Assembly (NCBI GenBank): GCA_020847735.1
Contig: JADLBL010000006.1
Location: 1-64,000 of the forward strand
DNA: 64,000 nt
Reading direction: 5' to 3'
Source of the DNA: Candidatus Eisenbacteria bacterium
GTDB taxonomy: Bacteria > Eisenbacteria > RBG-16-71-46
Shown here: positions 1 through 9,161 of the stretch, piece after piece
How the letters are laid out: the number at the start of each line of letters is the position of its first letter
Position numbering within the stretch: the stretch's first letter is position 1
The notes under the pieces: generated by a model
What the model was told of the DNA's origin: nothing
Database searches by the model: none
The model's input: only the letters and a program-made list of their open reading frames with translations
Position numbers and translations under genes: made by a program

Positions 1-2745
1 GCGGCGACGCTGACGCTCACCTCGGGCACGCTCGTCAACGCCCCCGGCGCGCAGATCAACGCGCTCGCCGGCTCCGGCGGTGCGCGCAACCTGCACGCCC
101 AGTACGACAACCAGGGCACGATCAACGTCTCGCAGAACCTGACGACGAGCCGCGCCTCGGCGGACCTCGCCAACGGCGGCACGATCAACGTGACGGGCGG
201 CAACTACACGGTCGTGCTCTCGGGCACGACGCCGTCGTGGACCACGACCGGCACGATCAACGTCGCCGCGAGCCGCACCCTGACGCTGCAGGGCGTGGTC
301 GCCGGCGGCGCCGGGATGGACTTCTTCTACGACAACGGGACGCTGGCCGGCGCGGGCACGGTGGCGCTGCTCAACTCGACGCTGCACCTGAACCGCCCGC
401 TCGCGACCTCGGCGATCGGCGTCTCCGCCTCGACCTCAGTCCTCGAGGGTCCCGACACGCTGCGCGTGGACGCCGGCGCGCCCACGCTCACCTCGTCCAC
501 GATGGACGGCCCCGTCGTCTGCTCGGCCGGCTCGCTCACCGCCACGAGCTGCGACTGGAACGGGCTGCTCGACATGCGCGCGGGCGGATCGCTCGAGATC
601 CGGGGCACGAGCACGTTCAACGGCACCTTCCAGTCGGCCCCGGGGAGCACGGTGCGCCTCATGGGGCTGTCGGCCTCGAACACGGCGCTCACCGCGACGG
701 TGCCCATGCAGAGCAACGGCCTGTTCGAGCTGGGCACGGCGGGCGCGACCGCGGCGACGCTGAGCCTGAACGGCACGTTCACGAACGGGCCGACGGGCAC
801 GCTGCGCACGCTGGTGAACGGCGGCGGCGCGCGGCAGCTGCTGTGCGCGCTCGACAACCAGGGCCTGTGCGACCTGCAGCAGACGATGTTCCTCAGCCGC
901 GCCACGTCGGCGCACGCCAACTCCGGAACGCTGCACGTCGCGGCCACGAAGACACTCACCGTGGGGGGCGCGAGCTTCACGAACACCCCGACCGGGACCC
1001 TCGCGGGCGAGGGCACGATCACGATGTCGGGCGCCACGGCGCTCGCTCAGTCGGGCACCGTGAGCCCCGGCGCCTCGCCGGGACGCCTCGCCTTCACCGC
1101 GACGAACTGGCCGTGCGCCGCGACGTCCGTCTACAACGTCGAGGTCGGCGGCGACGCGGCGGGCACCGGCTACGACCAGGTCGCGATCACCGGCGCCGCG
1201 CAGCTCGACGGCACGCTCAACGTCTCGCTCGTGAACGGGTTCCTCCCCACGCCGGGCCGCCGCTACGTGATCGCCACCTTCGCCTCGCGCACGGGCACGT
1301 TCGCGACCGTGAACGGCCTCGCGTACGGCCCGGGCCAGATGTGGACGGTCGCGTACAGCGACACCGACGTCGTGCTGCTCGCCATGGACCAGACGTGGAC
1401 GCGCGTCTTCCCGACCGGCACGCCGCCGCTCGCGCGCGACGGCCATACCGCCGTCCTCGACCCCGCGGGCGACCGCATGATCGTCTTCGGAGGCCGCGGC
1501 GACGCGGGCCCGCTCAACGACGTGTGGGTGCTCACCCACGCCACGTCGGGCAACGGCAGCCAGTGGATCGCGCTCGCTCCGACGGGCACTCCGCCCGCGG
1601 CGCGCGCCGACGCGAGCGCCGTGTACGACGCGGCGACGAACCGCATGATCGTCCACGGCGGTGACGACGCGGCCGGCACGCCGGCGCCGTTCGGCGACAC
1701 GTTCGTGCTGACCAACGCGAACGGCCTCGGCGGCGCACCGCAGTGGATCGCGCTCACGCCCGCGTCCCCACCGTCGGCACGCAGCGGGCACGGGGCCGCG
1801 TACGACGCGGCCACGAACCGGATGATGCTCTTCGGCGGCTCCACGACGCCGGGCGCCTGCGGCGGCGCGCTCGCCGACGCATGGGTGCTGGAGAACGCCA
1901 ATGGGCTGGGCGGGGCCCCGGCGTGGACCGCACTCTCGCCCGCCGGCACGCCTCCCTCGGGACGGAGGTTCGCCGGCGTCGCCTGGGACGCGGCGAGCGC
2001 GCGCCTGCTCGTCACGGGCGGCGAGGACGAGTGCGGAGCGGCGAACACCGAAGCGTGGGTGCTGGACGGCGCGAACGGGGTCTCCGGCCCCGCCGCCTGG
2101 ACCGCGCTCTCGCCCGCGTCGCCCGCGCCCGCGGGCTGGGCGCGCGCGCGCTACGCCTACGACGCGGCGTACCAGTGGACCGACGCGTTCGGCGGCACGC
2201 TGGGCGGCGGCTACGTGGACACCAGCTACGTGCTCACCGGCGCGGCTGGCGGGGGCGGCACGAGCTGGATGCGCCGCCTGTACTGGGGCACCCGCCCGGC
2301 GGCGCGCGAGCTGCACAGCATGGTCCTTTCGGACGCGAACCACGTCGCGGTCGTCTTCGCCGGGCTGACCGCGGGCGGTCGCGTGAACGACGTCCACCGC
2401 CGCGACATCGACCTCGGCGCGGTGCTCGACGTCGAGCCGCCGGTCACGCCGCCTTCGGCGCTGCCGCGGGTGACCGCGTTCGCGATGCCGCCGTCACCGA
2501 ATCCGGCGCGCGGCGACGTCGCGCTCGCCGTGGACGTCGCGCGCGACCAGCGCGTCGAGCTGGACGTGTTCGACCTCGCCGGCCGGCGCGTCGCCTCGCT
2601 GCATTCGGGGCTGCTCCAGGCCGGCCGCCACGCGTTCCGCTGGAGCGGCGCGGACGCGCGCGGCGCCTCGGCGCCGGGTGTCTACCTCGTGCGGTTCCAC
2701 GCCGACGACCGCACGCAGGTCGTGCGCCTCGTGCGGCTGCGCTGA
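1..2745 (+). CDS. Secreted kelch-repeat protein with C-terminal sorting domain (5' partial)
   Basis: The frame is open from the first base, so the N-terminus lies outside the window; 914 residues remain. The first ~400 residues are Thr/Gly/Asn-rich and low in complexity, with recurring short motifs such as NGTFTNGPTGTL, as in passenger-like beta-helical surface proteins. Residues ~460-780 hold about five kelch-type repeats built around phrases like AAYDAATNRMMLFGG and DAWVLENANGLGG, which predict a beta-propeller. The last ~85 residues, from about PPSPNPARGDVALAVDV to the C-terminal VRLVRLR, are a FlgD-like/type-A sorting domain. It is therefore probably exported and surface-attached or released. 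No catalytic residues are visible. The function is unknown; carbohydrate or protein binding is only a family-based guess. Confidence 0.85.
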   Translation, partial: AATLTLTSGTLVNAPGAQINALAGSGGARNLHAQYDNQGTINVSQNLTTSRASADLANGGTINVTGGNYTVVLSGTTPSWTTTGTINVAASRTLTLQGVVAGGAGMDFFYDNGTLAGAGTVALLNSTLHLNRPLATSAIGVSASTSVLEGPDTLRVDAGAPTLTSSTMDGPVVCSAGSLTATSCDWNGLLDMRAGGSLEIRGTSTFNGTFQSAPGSTVRLMGLSASNTALTATVPMQSNGLFELGTAGATAATLSLNGTFTNGPTGTLRTLVNGGGARQLLCALDNQGLCDLQQTMFLSRATSAHANSGTLHVAATKTLTVGGASFTNTPTGTLAGEGTITMSGATALAQSGTVSPGASPGRLAFTATNWPCAATSVYNVEVGGDAAGTGYDQVAITGAAQLDGTLNVSLVNGFLPTPGRRYVIATFASRTGTFATVNGLAYGPGQMWTVAYSDTDVVLLAMDQTWTRVFPTGTPPLARDGHTAVLDPAGDRMIVFGGRGDAGPLNDVWVLTHATSGNGSQWIALAPTGTPPAARADASAVYDAATNRMIVHGGDDAAGTPAPFGDTFVLTNANGLGGAPQWIALTPASPPSARSGHGAAYDAATNRMMLFGGSTTPGACGGALADAWVLENANGLGGAPAWTALSPAGTPPSGRRFAGVAWDAASARLLVTGGEDECGAANTEAWVLDGANGVSGPAAWTALSPASPAPAGWARARYAYDAAYQWTDAFGGTLGGGYVDTSYVLTGAAGGGGTSWMRRLYWGTRPAARELHSMVLSDANHVAVVFAGLTAGGRVNDVHRRDIDLGAVLDVEPPVTPPSALPRVTAFAMPPSPNPARGDVALAVDVARDQRVELDVFDLAGRRVASLHSGLLQAGRHAFRWSGADARGASAPGVYLVRFHADDRTQVVRLVRLR

Positions 2746-2773
2746 TCGCGGACCGCTCCGCGGTGAGGGAAGC

Positions 2774-2797
2774 GGGCCGGGAGGCGACTCCCGGCCC
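2774..2797. terminator. Perfect 10-bp hairpin with GCGA loop between convergent genes
   Basis: GGGCCGGGAG, a GCGA loop (GNRA type), then CTCCCGGCCC. It sits in the 61-bp gap between the 3' ends of the kelch gene and the LysR gene, so it could end transcription from both sides. There is no T-tract. Confidence 0.6.
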
Positions 2798-2806
2798 GAT
2801 TCGCGT

Positions 2807-3745
2807 TCAGGCGCCGCGGGACGGCGTGCGCCGCCCGGGTGACGGGCGGCCGAACAGCGACTGCTTCGCCCCCTCCGTGATCGCCGCGACCGCCGGGTCC
2901 GTCAGCCGCCGCTCGGCGCTGATCGCGAAGAACTGCTCGCGGCACTCCTCGGTCCGTCCGAGACGCGCCAGGCCGTAGCGCTCGACCGCCTCGCGCTCGG
3001 CCACCGCGGGAATCGGCAGGACACCCAGCCCGTCGGCGGCGGCGATGGTCATGAGCGCGCCGTCGTCGTACTCGGCGACCACCCGGGGCCGCAGACCGCG
3101 CTTTTGGAACCAGTGGTCGAGCGAGCGGCGCAGCGCCGTGCGCTGGGTCGGCAGCAGCATCGGAGCGCCGTCGAGCACGCGCGGGAACCGGGCGCGCGCC
3201 CCGCGGGCCAACGCCGCCGTCGCACAGAAGGCGACGCCGCACTCGCCCAGCGGGTGGTTGAACGCCCGGATGTTGAGCGAGCTGGGCGCCGGCTCGTCGG
3301 CGAGGACGAGGTCGAGACGGTGCGCGCCAAGCTGCCCGAGCAGGTCGGCGGCCGAGCCCTCGCTCGCCACGACCCGCACCGGCGGGCCGAGACGGAAGAG
3401 CGGGCGCATGAGCGCGTGGCTGACCGGCTTGGGCAGGGAGTCGGCGACCCCGATGCGCACGAGCCGCGGGCGCGTCGCGCTGGCCCGGCTCACGGCCTCC
3501 ACCAGGTCGTCGCCGAGCGCGAAGATCTCCTCGGCGTAGTCGAACACCCGGCGGCCGGCATCGGTGAGCGCCAGCCCGCGGCCCGCCCGGCGCGTCAGCT
3601 TCTCGCCGAGCTGGGCCTCCAGCGCCTTGACCTGCGCCGAAATGGTCGGCTGCGAGACGTGCAGCCGCTCGGCGGCCCGGCGCAGGCCGCCCTCGCGCGC
3701 GACCATCCAGAAGTAGCGCAGGTAGTGGAAGTTCAGAGGAGCCAC
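2807..3745 (-). CDS. LysR-family transcriptional regulator, NhaR-like
   Basis: 312 aa, the usual LysR length. Residues ~4-63 form the winged HTH, with LNFHYLRYFWMVAREGGLRR followed by AAERLHVSQPTISAQVKALE. The remainder is a periplasmic-binding-protein-like effector domain. The opening HYLRYFW and the KGRGL-like segment RAGRGLALTDAG resemble NhaR, the regulator of Na+/H+ antiport genes, rather than CysB or OxyR. The start is GTG. It is preceded at 6 nt by TAGTCT and has no Shine-Dalgarno sequence, which suggests a leaderless mRNA. It is divergent from the terC gene. A LysR-type box (3758-3772) lies just upstream of its own -10 element, so autoregulation and control of the neighbour are plausible. 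The inducer is unknown. Confidence 0.88.
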   Translation of the reverse strand: MAPLNFHYLRYFWMVAREGGLRRAAERLHVSQPTISAQVKALEAQLGEKLTRRAGRGLALTDAGRRVFDYAEEIFALGDDLVEAVSRASATRPRLVRIGVADSLPKPVSHALMRPLFRLGPPVRVVASEGSAADLLGQLGAHRLDLVLADEPAPSSLNIRAFNHPLGECGVAFCATAALARGARARFPRVLDGAPMLLPTQRTALRRSLDHWFQKRGLRPRVVAEYDDGALMTIAAADGLGVLPIPAVAEREAVERYGLARLGRTEECREQFFAISAERRLTDPAVAAITEGAKQSLFGRPSPGRRTPSRGA

Positions 3746-3751
3746 CCGCGC

Positions 3752-3785
3752 AGACTATTCGGTATCGCCTAAGCGTTCATTAGAA
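3752..3785. promoter_or_regulatory. Putative LysR box and promoter between nhaR-like and terC genes
   Basis: TTCGGTATCGCCTAA at 3758-3772 is an imperfect inverted repeat of the form TTnGG-N5-CCnAA and fits the T-N11-A rule for LysR-type sites. It abuts a minus-strand -10-like TAGTCT (3757-3752). A second small repeat, TTCATTAGAA, lies at 3776-3785. Ownership by the adjacent LysR protein is inferred from position. Confidence 0.45.
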
Positions 3786-3894
3786 AAGTCGTCATGGTCT
3801 AACCGTGCCCGCGCGGACATATTCGCCGCGACACCCGGCGCGGGCGCTCGGCGCCCCGCCTTTCCACTCAACCGCGAGGTTCCTCCTGGTATCC

Positions 3895-4836
3895 GTGCCG
3901 CTCATCGCCTGGGTCGGCTTCACGATCTTCATCTTCTTCATGCTCGCGCTCGACCTGGGCGTCTTCCACCGCCGCAGCCACAGCATCAAGGTGAACGAGG
4001 CTCTCGGTTGGACGCTCACGTGGGCGACCCTGGCCGTGCTCTTCGGCCTCGGGCTGTGGCGCCTCGAGGGACCCGAAAAGTCGCTCGAGTTCTTCACCGG
4101 CTACCTGCTCGAGCTCTCGCTCAGCGCCGACAACGTCTTCGTCATGGCGCTGCTGTTCGGCTACTTCGCGGTGCCGGAGAAGTACCAGCACAAGGTGCTG
4201 TTCTGGGGCGTGCTCGGCGCCGCCGGAATGCGGCTCGCGTTCATCCTCCTCGGCACCACCCTGGTGCGCCAGTTCGAGTGGGTGCTGTACGCGTTCGGCG
4301 TGCTCCTCGTGATCGCCGGGTTCCGGATGCTGGTGAACCGGGAAGAGCAGATTCACCCGGAGAGAAACCCGATCGTCCGCCTCATCCGGCGCGTGATGCC
4401 GGTGGCGAAGCGGTTCCACGGCGACCGCTTCGTCGTGTTCCGCGGCCGTCGCTGGTTCACGACGCCGCTCTTCATCGTGCTGCTCAGCGTCGAAGCCGCC
4501 GACCTCGTGTTCGCGATCGATTCGATTCCGGCCGTGTTCTCGGTGACCCTCGATCCGTTCATCGTCTTCACGTCGAACGTGTTCGCCATTCTCGGGCTGC
4601 GTTCGCTCTATTTCCTGCTCGCCCGCGCGGTGACCGCGTTCCGCTACCTCAAGCCGGCGCTGGGCGTGGTGCTCGCCTTCGCGGGCGCCAAGCTGCTGCT
4701 GGCGCACACCCCGTGGAAGATCGACAACATCGTCGCCCTCGGCTTCGTCGGCACGACACTCACCGCCAGCATCATCGCGTCCCTGCTGCACAGGCCGCGC
4801 GGCTCGCACGCGGGACGCGGCGGCCCCCCGGCCTGA
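3895..4836 (+). CDS. TerC/Alx-family integral membrane protein
   Basis: About 313 aa from the GTG at 3895, close to the ~320 aa of E. coli Alx. I see 8-9 hydrophobic segments. The two family signatures are present: LSLSADNVFVMALLFGYFAVP and VEAADLVFAIDSIPAVFSVT, whose acidic residues lie inside membrane segments. Alx/TerC proteins are implicated in Mn2+ export, tellurite resistance and metal loading of exported proteins; the substrate here is not shown. An upstream in-frame GTG at 3805 would add 30 residues (PARTYSPRHPARALGAPPF...) that do not look like a TerC N-terminus, so I prefer 3895. I saw no Mn-sensing yybP-ykoY element upstream. It is divergent from the NhaR-like regulator, which may control it. 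Confidence 0.88.
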   Translation: MPLIAWVGFTIFIFFMLALDLGVFHRRSHSIKVNEALGWTLTWATLAVLFGLGLWRLEGPEKSLEFFTGYLLELSLSADNVFVMALLFGYFAVPEKYQHKVLFWGVLGAAGMRLAFILLGTTLVRQFEWVLYAFGVLLVIAGFRMLVNREEQIHPERNPIVRLIRRVMPVAKRFHGDRFVVFRGRRWFTTPLFIVLLSVEAADLVFAIDSIPAVFSVTLDPFIVFTSNVFAILGLRSLYFLLARAVTAFRYLKPALGVVLAFAGAKLLLAHTPWKIDNIVALGFVGTTLTASIIASLLHRPRGSHAGRGGPPA

Positions 4837-4873
4837 CCTGGCGCCGCCCGCGGCCGCGTCCGGAACACACCTC

Positions 4874-4913
4874 GGCGCCGGGCGGAAGCAGTCGCGCTGC
4901 TCCACCCGGCGCC
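4874..4913. terminator. Long hairpin between convergent terC and giant gene
   Basis: GGCGCCGGG pairs with CCCGGCGCC. After one C/A mismatch, GGA pairs with TCC, and GCAG with CTGC around a TCGCG loop. It lies in the 99-bp gap between two convergent 3' ends and probably acts on both strands; there is no T-run. Confidence 0.6.
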
Positions 4914-4935
4914 GCCGGCTTGTGGCTGTGGTGGT

Positions 4936-7900
4936 CTATCGCAGGTGCGAGATGCGCTTCGTGAAGGTGCCCTGCGCGCTGGTCATGCGGACGAAGTAGA
5001 TGCCCGCGGCGAGCGGCCGGCCGTCGTCGTCGCGACCGTCCCACGTCAGGCGGAAGACGCCCGCCTCGCGGGCGCCGTCGGCGAGCGTGCGCACCGCGCG
5101 CCCGTCCACGCCGTAGAGCACCACCCGCACCGGCCCCGGACGAGCGAGGCCGAAGGCGATGGTCGCCTCGCCGCGCGAGGGGTTCGGGAAGGGCAGCGAG
5201 AGCATGGTCGTCGCCGGAATCTCCGGCGCCGTCTGCTCGACCGAACCCGCGAGATCCACCGGCCGGTTCCAGGCGTCCCGCGCCCGGGCCGAACCGAGGG
5301 CGATGGCCGGATCGCCGGCGGCGAGCGCCCGGAACTCGACCGTCGCGACGACCCCGTCGCCGGCGAACCCGCTCTCGCGGGCGCCGAGCAACGCCACATC
5401 CACCGCCCCGGGCTTCGGTGAGAACGCGACGCCTCCCAGCTGATCCAGCCAGGCGCCGGCATGAACGCCGACCGGCTCGGCGATGCCCTGGGTCCAGTCG
5501 AGGGCCGCCGACAGCGCCTGCACGCGGCCGGCGCCCGTGACGCGCAAGCGCACGGCGAACGTCTCCCCGGGCGAGACCTGCTTGGGCGCCTCGATGATCA
5601 GCGCATCGCGCGCGGCGCCGCCCGCCGCCGGCTTCGCCGCCAACTGCGGCTGCGGGCCGGTGCCGAAGTTGATCGCCAGCATGACCAGGTCCTCGAAGTT
5701 GATCGCCTGGTCCGGAAGCGGCAGGCCGTTCACCGAGTAGTCGCTCGTCGGACCGACGTCGAGGTAGCGCACCGGTGCGACCGCGGCGCCGGTGAAGCCG
5801 TAGGAGCCGCCGAGCGCCGTGATGTCCTCGGTGAACACCCGGTTGTTGCCGACGCCGAGCCCTTCGGGCGAGCCGTCGGCGAAATCGCCGAGCAGGTAGT
5901 TGAGCGAGGCCGGCTGGTTCGAGGGTCCCGAAACGTTGGCGCCCGCTCCGTGAACGAACGCGACGTAGTGCCAGTAGTCGCGTCCGCCGGCGCTCTTCGG
6001 AACCTGCGGAACGTTGACCTCGTCGGTCTGACCCGGCGCCGTCACGGCCGTGAGCTCCCACGGCGGACCGGGCGTCGCGCTCGCCGGCGGCGCCGGCGGC
6101 GAGCCGCTTCCGTCGCCGTAGAGCGGGTAGTCGCCGTAGCGCGCTCGATAGACCTGCACGGCCGTGCCGCCGGGGGTGGCGGTCCAGCCGAGCGTCACGC
6201 GCTCGGTGCCGTCGCCGTCGTTCCCCGTGCGGACGGTGCTCGCGGTCAGATCGGTGATCGCCGCCACCGAGACCTCGGTCACGGTCAGGACGACGTCGAA
6301 CTCGGTCGTGGCGACCCCGTCGCCGAGCCGCACCTTGAATGGATGGACGCCCGGACCCTGCGCCTCGCTGGGGGTCCAGGTGAACACGCCGCTGTTGCCG
6401 TCGATGGCGGCGCCCGCAGGTTCGCCGGAAAGGGAGAACGTCAGCGTCTGCGCCGGAAGATCGGCATCGGACCCGGTCGCCGTGAACGTGTAGGCGACCA
6501 GTTCGGGAATCGTCGCGGCCGCGGGCGCGCCACCCAGCACCGGCGCGACGTTGACCTCGGTCACGCGCAGGGTGAAGGGAGCCTCCACGAAGTCCACGCC
6601 GTCGCTGAGTCGGACCGTGAACGGGTAGTCGCCCGGCCCCTGGGACTCGTCGGGCGTCCACGCGAACGCGCCGGTGCCCGGGTTGATCGTCGCGCCCGCC
6701 GGCACCGTGCCCTGCAGCGAAAACGTCAGCGGCTGCGAAGGAATGTCCGCGTCCGAGCCGAGCGCCTGGAAGGCGTACGCGACCAGTTCGGGGATGTCGA
6801 TCGTGCCCGTCGGCACGCTCGCGAGCACCGGCGGGTCGTTCACCGGCGTCACGACGATCGTGAACGTGCGCAGTCGGCTGTCCACGCCCCCATTGGCGGT
6901 TCCGCCGTCGTCGGTGGCGGTCACCGTGATGATCGCGGTGCCCGTGGCATTCGCGGCGGGCTGGAACGTCAGCGTCCTCGTCGCGCCGGAGCCGGTGACG
7001 ACCGGGTCGGGCACGACCGCCGGATTGCCGGAAACGGCCGCGAAGCCCACCGACTGCCCCGCCTCGTCGGCTCCGCCGCCGGGGCCGACGCCGGTGATCG
7101 AAACCGCCGTCGGGCCGGGATCCTCGGAAACGGACTGGTCCGCGATGGCGTCGTAGTCCGGGCGGTCGTTGACCGGCGTGACGGTGATCGAAAACACCTT
7201 CACGGTCGCATCCACGCCGCCATCGGCGGTGCCGCCGTCGTCGGTGGCGGTCAGCGTGATGGTCACCGTGCCGTTCGCGTTCGCGGCGGGCGTGAAGTGC
7301 AGCACGCGGGCGGTGCCCGATCCCGTGATCGTCGGGTTCGGCACGATGGACGGATCGCTCGAGACCGCCGCGAACGACAGCACCTGCGGCGTCGGCCCCG
7401 CCCATTCGTCCAGCGGGCCGGCGAACACGCCCCCGAAGTTGACGTTCACCGTCCCGGGATCCTCGAGGACGGTCTGGTCGGCGGGCGCGTTGAAGAGCGG
7501 CGCGTCGTTGACCGGCGTGACCACGTGGTTCGCGACCCCCACGGCCGAGCTGAACGCCGTGCCGCCGCCGCGCGTCGTCACGCTCGCGGTGCCGCCGTCG
7601 CTGCCGCTGGTGCGGTCCCAGGCCAGCAGTTGCAGCGTGACCGTGCCGTTCCAGTCGGCGTTCGCCAGGAACCTCACGCGGTTGCCCGGCTCGTCGGCGA
7701 GCAGCAGCGCCGACGTCAGCGCGACGGCGCCGACCGGCGACCATGAGGAGCCCCCGTTCATGGAGAACTCCCAGACGCCTCCGGCGTTGGCCTGCGCGTC
7801 CGCGATCGCGATGCCGCGCTGCGCGCCGTTGTCCGGATCGCTGACCGGATCGCCGCCCGCGCCGCTCGCGAGGATCTGCGCGACCGTCGCGCCCGTCGCC

Positions 7901-9102
7901 GCAGGACCCGTGTCCTCGAGAATCGCCGGCAGCGACATCGCCGTCGAGATGTCGAGCGTCGGCGCGACATTCACCTCGTTGACCGTCACCCCGAAGGAGC
8001 CGGTGCCCGAGAGCGCCGGCGTGCCGTCGTCCTCGACGCGCACGTCGATCGTGTAGGAGCCCGGCCCCTGCGCCTCGGACGGGTTCCAGTCGAAGACGCC
8101 CGCCTCGGTCAGCGTCGCGCCGGCCGGCGGCGAACCCTGCAGGTAGAACTTGAGCGTCTGCGGCGGGGACTCGCCGTCGGTCGCCGCGAGCACGAGGTGC
8201 AGGTTCGTTCCTTCGTTGACCGTCTGCGGCGCCACCGGCGTGAGGACCGGAGCGGTGTTGGAGACGATGGTGAACACCGCGTCGCTGACGTCCGCGCCCG
8301 GGTTGCCGTTCGAATCGGTCGCCCGCACCCGCACGAGCGCGGTCGTGCTCGGCGTGTTCGGCACCGCCCACGAGTACGAGCCGTCGTTCGGCTCGCCCGT
8401 CGCGACGGCGGTCCAGCCGGAGCCGCCGTCCGTCGAGTAGTCGATGGAAACGGTCGGCACGGTCCCCGAAGCGTCGCTGGCCGACCAGGTGATGGCGTGG
8501 GTGGACTGATACGACCAGGTTTCCCCGCCATTGGGAGCGGTGACCGTGACCACGGGCGGCGTGTTGTCAATCGTCACGGACGCGACGGAGCCGGTGTTGA
8601 CCGGGAGCGGCTGGTTGTTGCAGTCGCGCATCGTCACCGACTGGATCGTGACCGTGCCCGTTGCGGCCGCCGCCGAACTGCGGACGCGGACGGTGAACAG
8701 CGTGCCGGTCTGCGACGCCGGGCCACACGAGCCGCCGAGCGTGACGCCGTCCACGGTGTAGTTGCCGCCGCCATTGGAGATGACCTGCAGGTTGGTCGAA
8801 CGTCCTCCCGCGGTGAGGAAGTCACCGAGCACGATGTCGGGGTCGCCGCCCCCGGTCGTGAGCGCGTCGAACTCCGCCGACAGCTGGATGCGCACGCTGA
8901 AGCCCAGCACGGGCGTGGTGGCGTCCCGGCTGAGGGTCACGGGGACCTGCACGGCCGGCAGCGCCGGCCCGATCGTCGTCCCGGGCGAAACCGCGTTCAC
9001 GAGCCCGGGCGTCTGCGCGAGCGCGGGACCCGCGAAGGCGACCACCGCCAGCGCGAGGGCCGACAGCGCCCCGCGAACCGGAAACTTCGAAATGCCGTGC
9101 AT
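4936..9102 (-). CDS. Giant secreted Ig/cadherin-like protein with dockerin-cohesin-sorting C-terminus
   Basis: 1388 aa from the ATG at 9102, which has a strong SD (GGGGAGGTG, 6 nt away) and opens a classical signal peptide ending in AGPALAQ. An ATG at 9165 overlaps the upstream stop as ATGA and also has an AGGTGG; it would add 21 residues, so translation may start at either. Domains in order: cohesin-like ~34-165; an Ig-like domain with PNGGETW; several cadherin/He_PIG-type Ig domains with phrases VNEGTNLHLVLAATDGES, ITVTPVNDRPDYDAIADQSV and DESQGPGDYPFTVRL; FN3-like ~965-1065 containing YGDYPLYG; dockerin-like ~1066-1147; a second cohesin-like domain ~1160-1284; sorting domain ~1295-1388 ending in TKRISHLR. 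The last four domains recur in the next gene. Likely a structural or adhesive cell-surface protein; no enzyme domain is seen. Confidence 0.85.
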   Translation of the reverse strand: MHGISKFPVRGALSALALAVVAFAGPALAQTPGLVNAVSPGTTIGPALPAVQVPVTLSRDATTPVLGFSVRIQLSAEFDALTTGGGDPDIVLGDFLTAGGRSTNLQVISNGGGNYTVDGVTLGGSCGPASQTGTLFTVRVRSSAAAATGTVTIQSVTMRDCNNQPLPVNTGSVASVTIDNTPPVVTVTAPNGGETWSYQSTHAITWSASDASGTVPTVSIDYSTDGGSGWTAVATGEPNDGSYSWAVPNTPSTTALVRVRATDSNGNPGADVSDAVFTIVSNTAPVLTPVAPQTVNEGTNLHLVLAATDGESPPQTLKFYLQGSPPAGATLTEAGVFDWNPSEAQGPGSYTIDVRVEDDGTPALSGTGSFGVTVNEVNVAPTLDISTAMSLPAILEDTGPAATGATVAQILASGAGGDPVSDPDNGAQRGIAIADAQANAGGVWEFSMNGGSSWSPVGAVALTSALLLADEPGNRVRFLANADWNGTVTLQLLAWDRTSGSDGGTASVTTRGGGTAFSSAVGVANHVVTPVNDAPLFNAPADQTVLEDPGTVNVNFGGVFAGPLDEWAGPTPQVLSFAAVSSDPSIVPNPTITGSGTARVLHFTPAANANGTVTITLTATDDGGTADGGVDATVKVFSITVTPVNDRPDYDAIADQSVSEDPGPTAVSITGVGPGGGADEAGQSVGFAAVSGNPAVVPDPVVTGSGATRTLTFQPAANATGTAIITVTATDDGGTANGGVDSRLRTFTIVVTPVNDPPVLASVPTGTIDIPELVAYAFQALGSDADIPSQPLTFSLQGTVPAGATINPGTGAFAWTPDESQGPGDYPFTVRLSDGVDFVEAPFTLRVTEVNVAPVLGGAPAAATIPELVAYTFTATGSDADLPAQTLTFSLSGEPAGAAIDGNSGVFTWTPSEAQGPGVHPFKVRLGDGVATTEFDVVLTVTEVSVAAITDLTASTVRTGNDGDGTERVTLGWTATPGGTAVQVYRARYGDYPLYGDGSGSPPAPPASATPGPPWELTAVTAPGQTDEVNVPQVPKSAGGRDYWHYVAFVHGAGANVSGPSNQPASLNYLLGDFADGSPEGLGVGNNRVFTEDITALGGSYGFTGAAVAPVRYLDVGPTSDYSVNGLPLPDQAINFEDLVMLAINFGTGPQPQLAAKPAAGGAARDALIIEAPKQVSPGETFAVRLRVTGAGRVQALSAALDWTQGIAEPVGVHAGAWLDQLGGVAFSPKPGAVDVALLGARESGFAGDGVVATVEFRALAAGDPAIALGSARARDAWNRPVDLAGSVEQTAPEIPATTMLSLPFPNPSRGEATIAFGLARPGPVRVVLYGVDGRAVRTLADGAREAGVFRLTWDGRDDDGRPLAAGIYFVRMTSAQGTFTKRISHLR

Positions 9103-9161
9103 CGGAAACACCTCCCCGGGGGAACGGGTGAAGAAACGGACGAACACGAACTTCGCTGGCT

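Noticed and set aside
3786-3894. Mn-sensing yybP-ykoY riboswitch upstream of the TerC/Alx gene
   Set aside because: Expected for E. coli alx, but I could not find the conserved internal loops or paired arms.
5461-7746. Long plus-strand open frame (761 codons) opposite the 1388-aa giant gene
   Set aside because: High GC content makes long antisense frames common. This one is Arg/Gly/Ala-rich without domain signatures or an RBS, while the minus strand encodes clear Ig-like domains.
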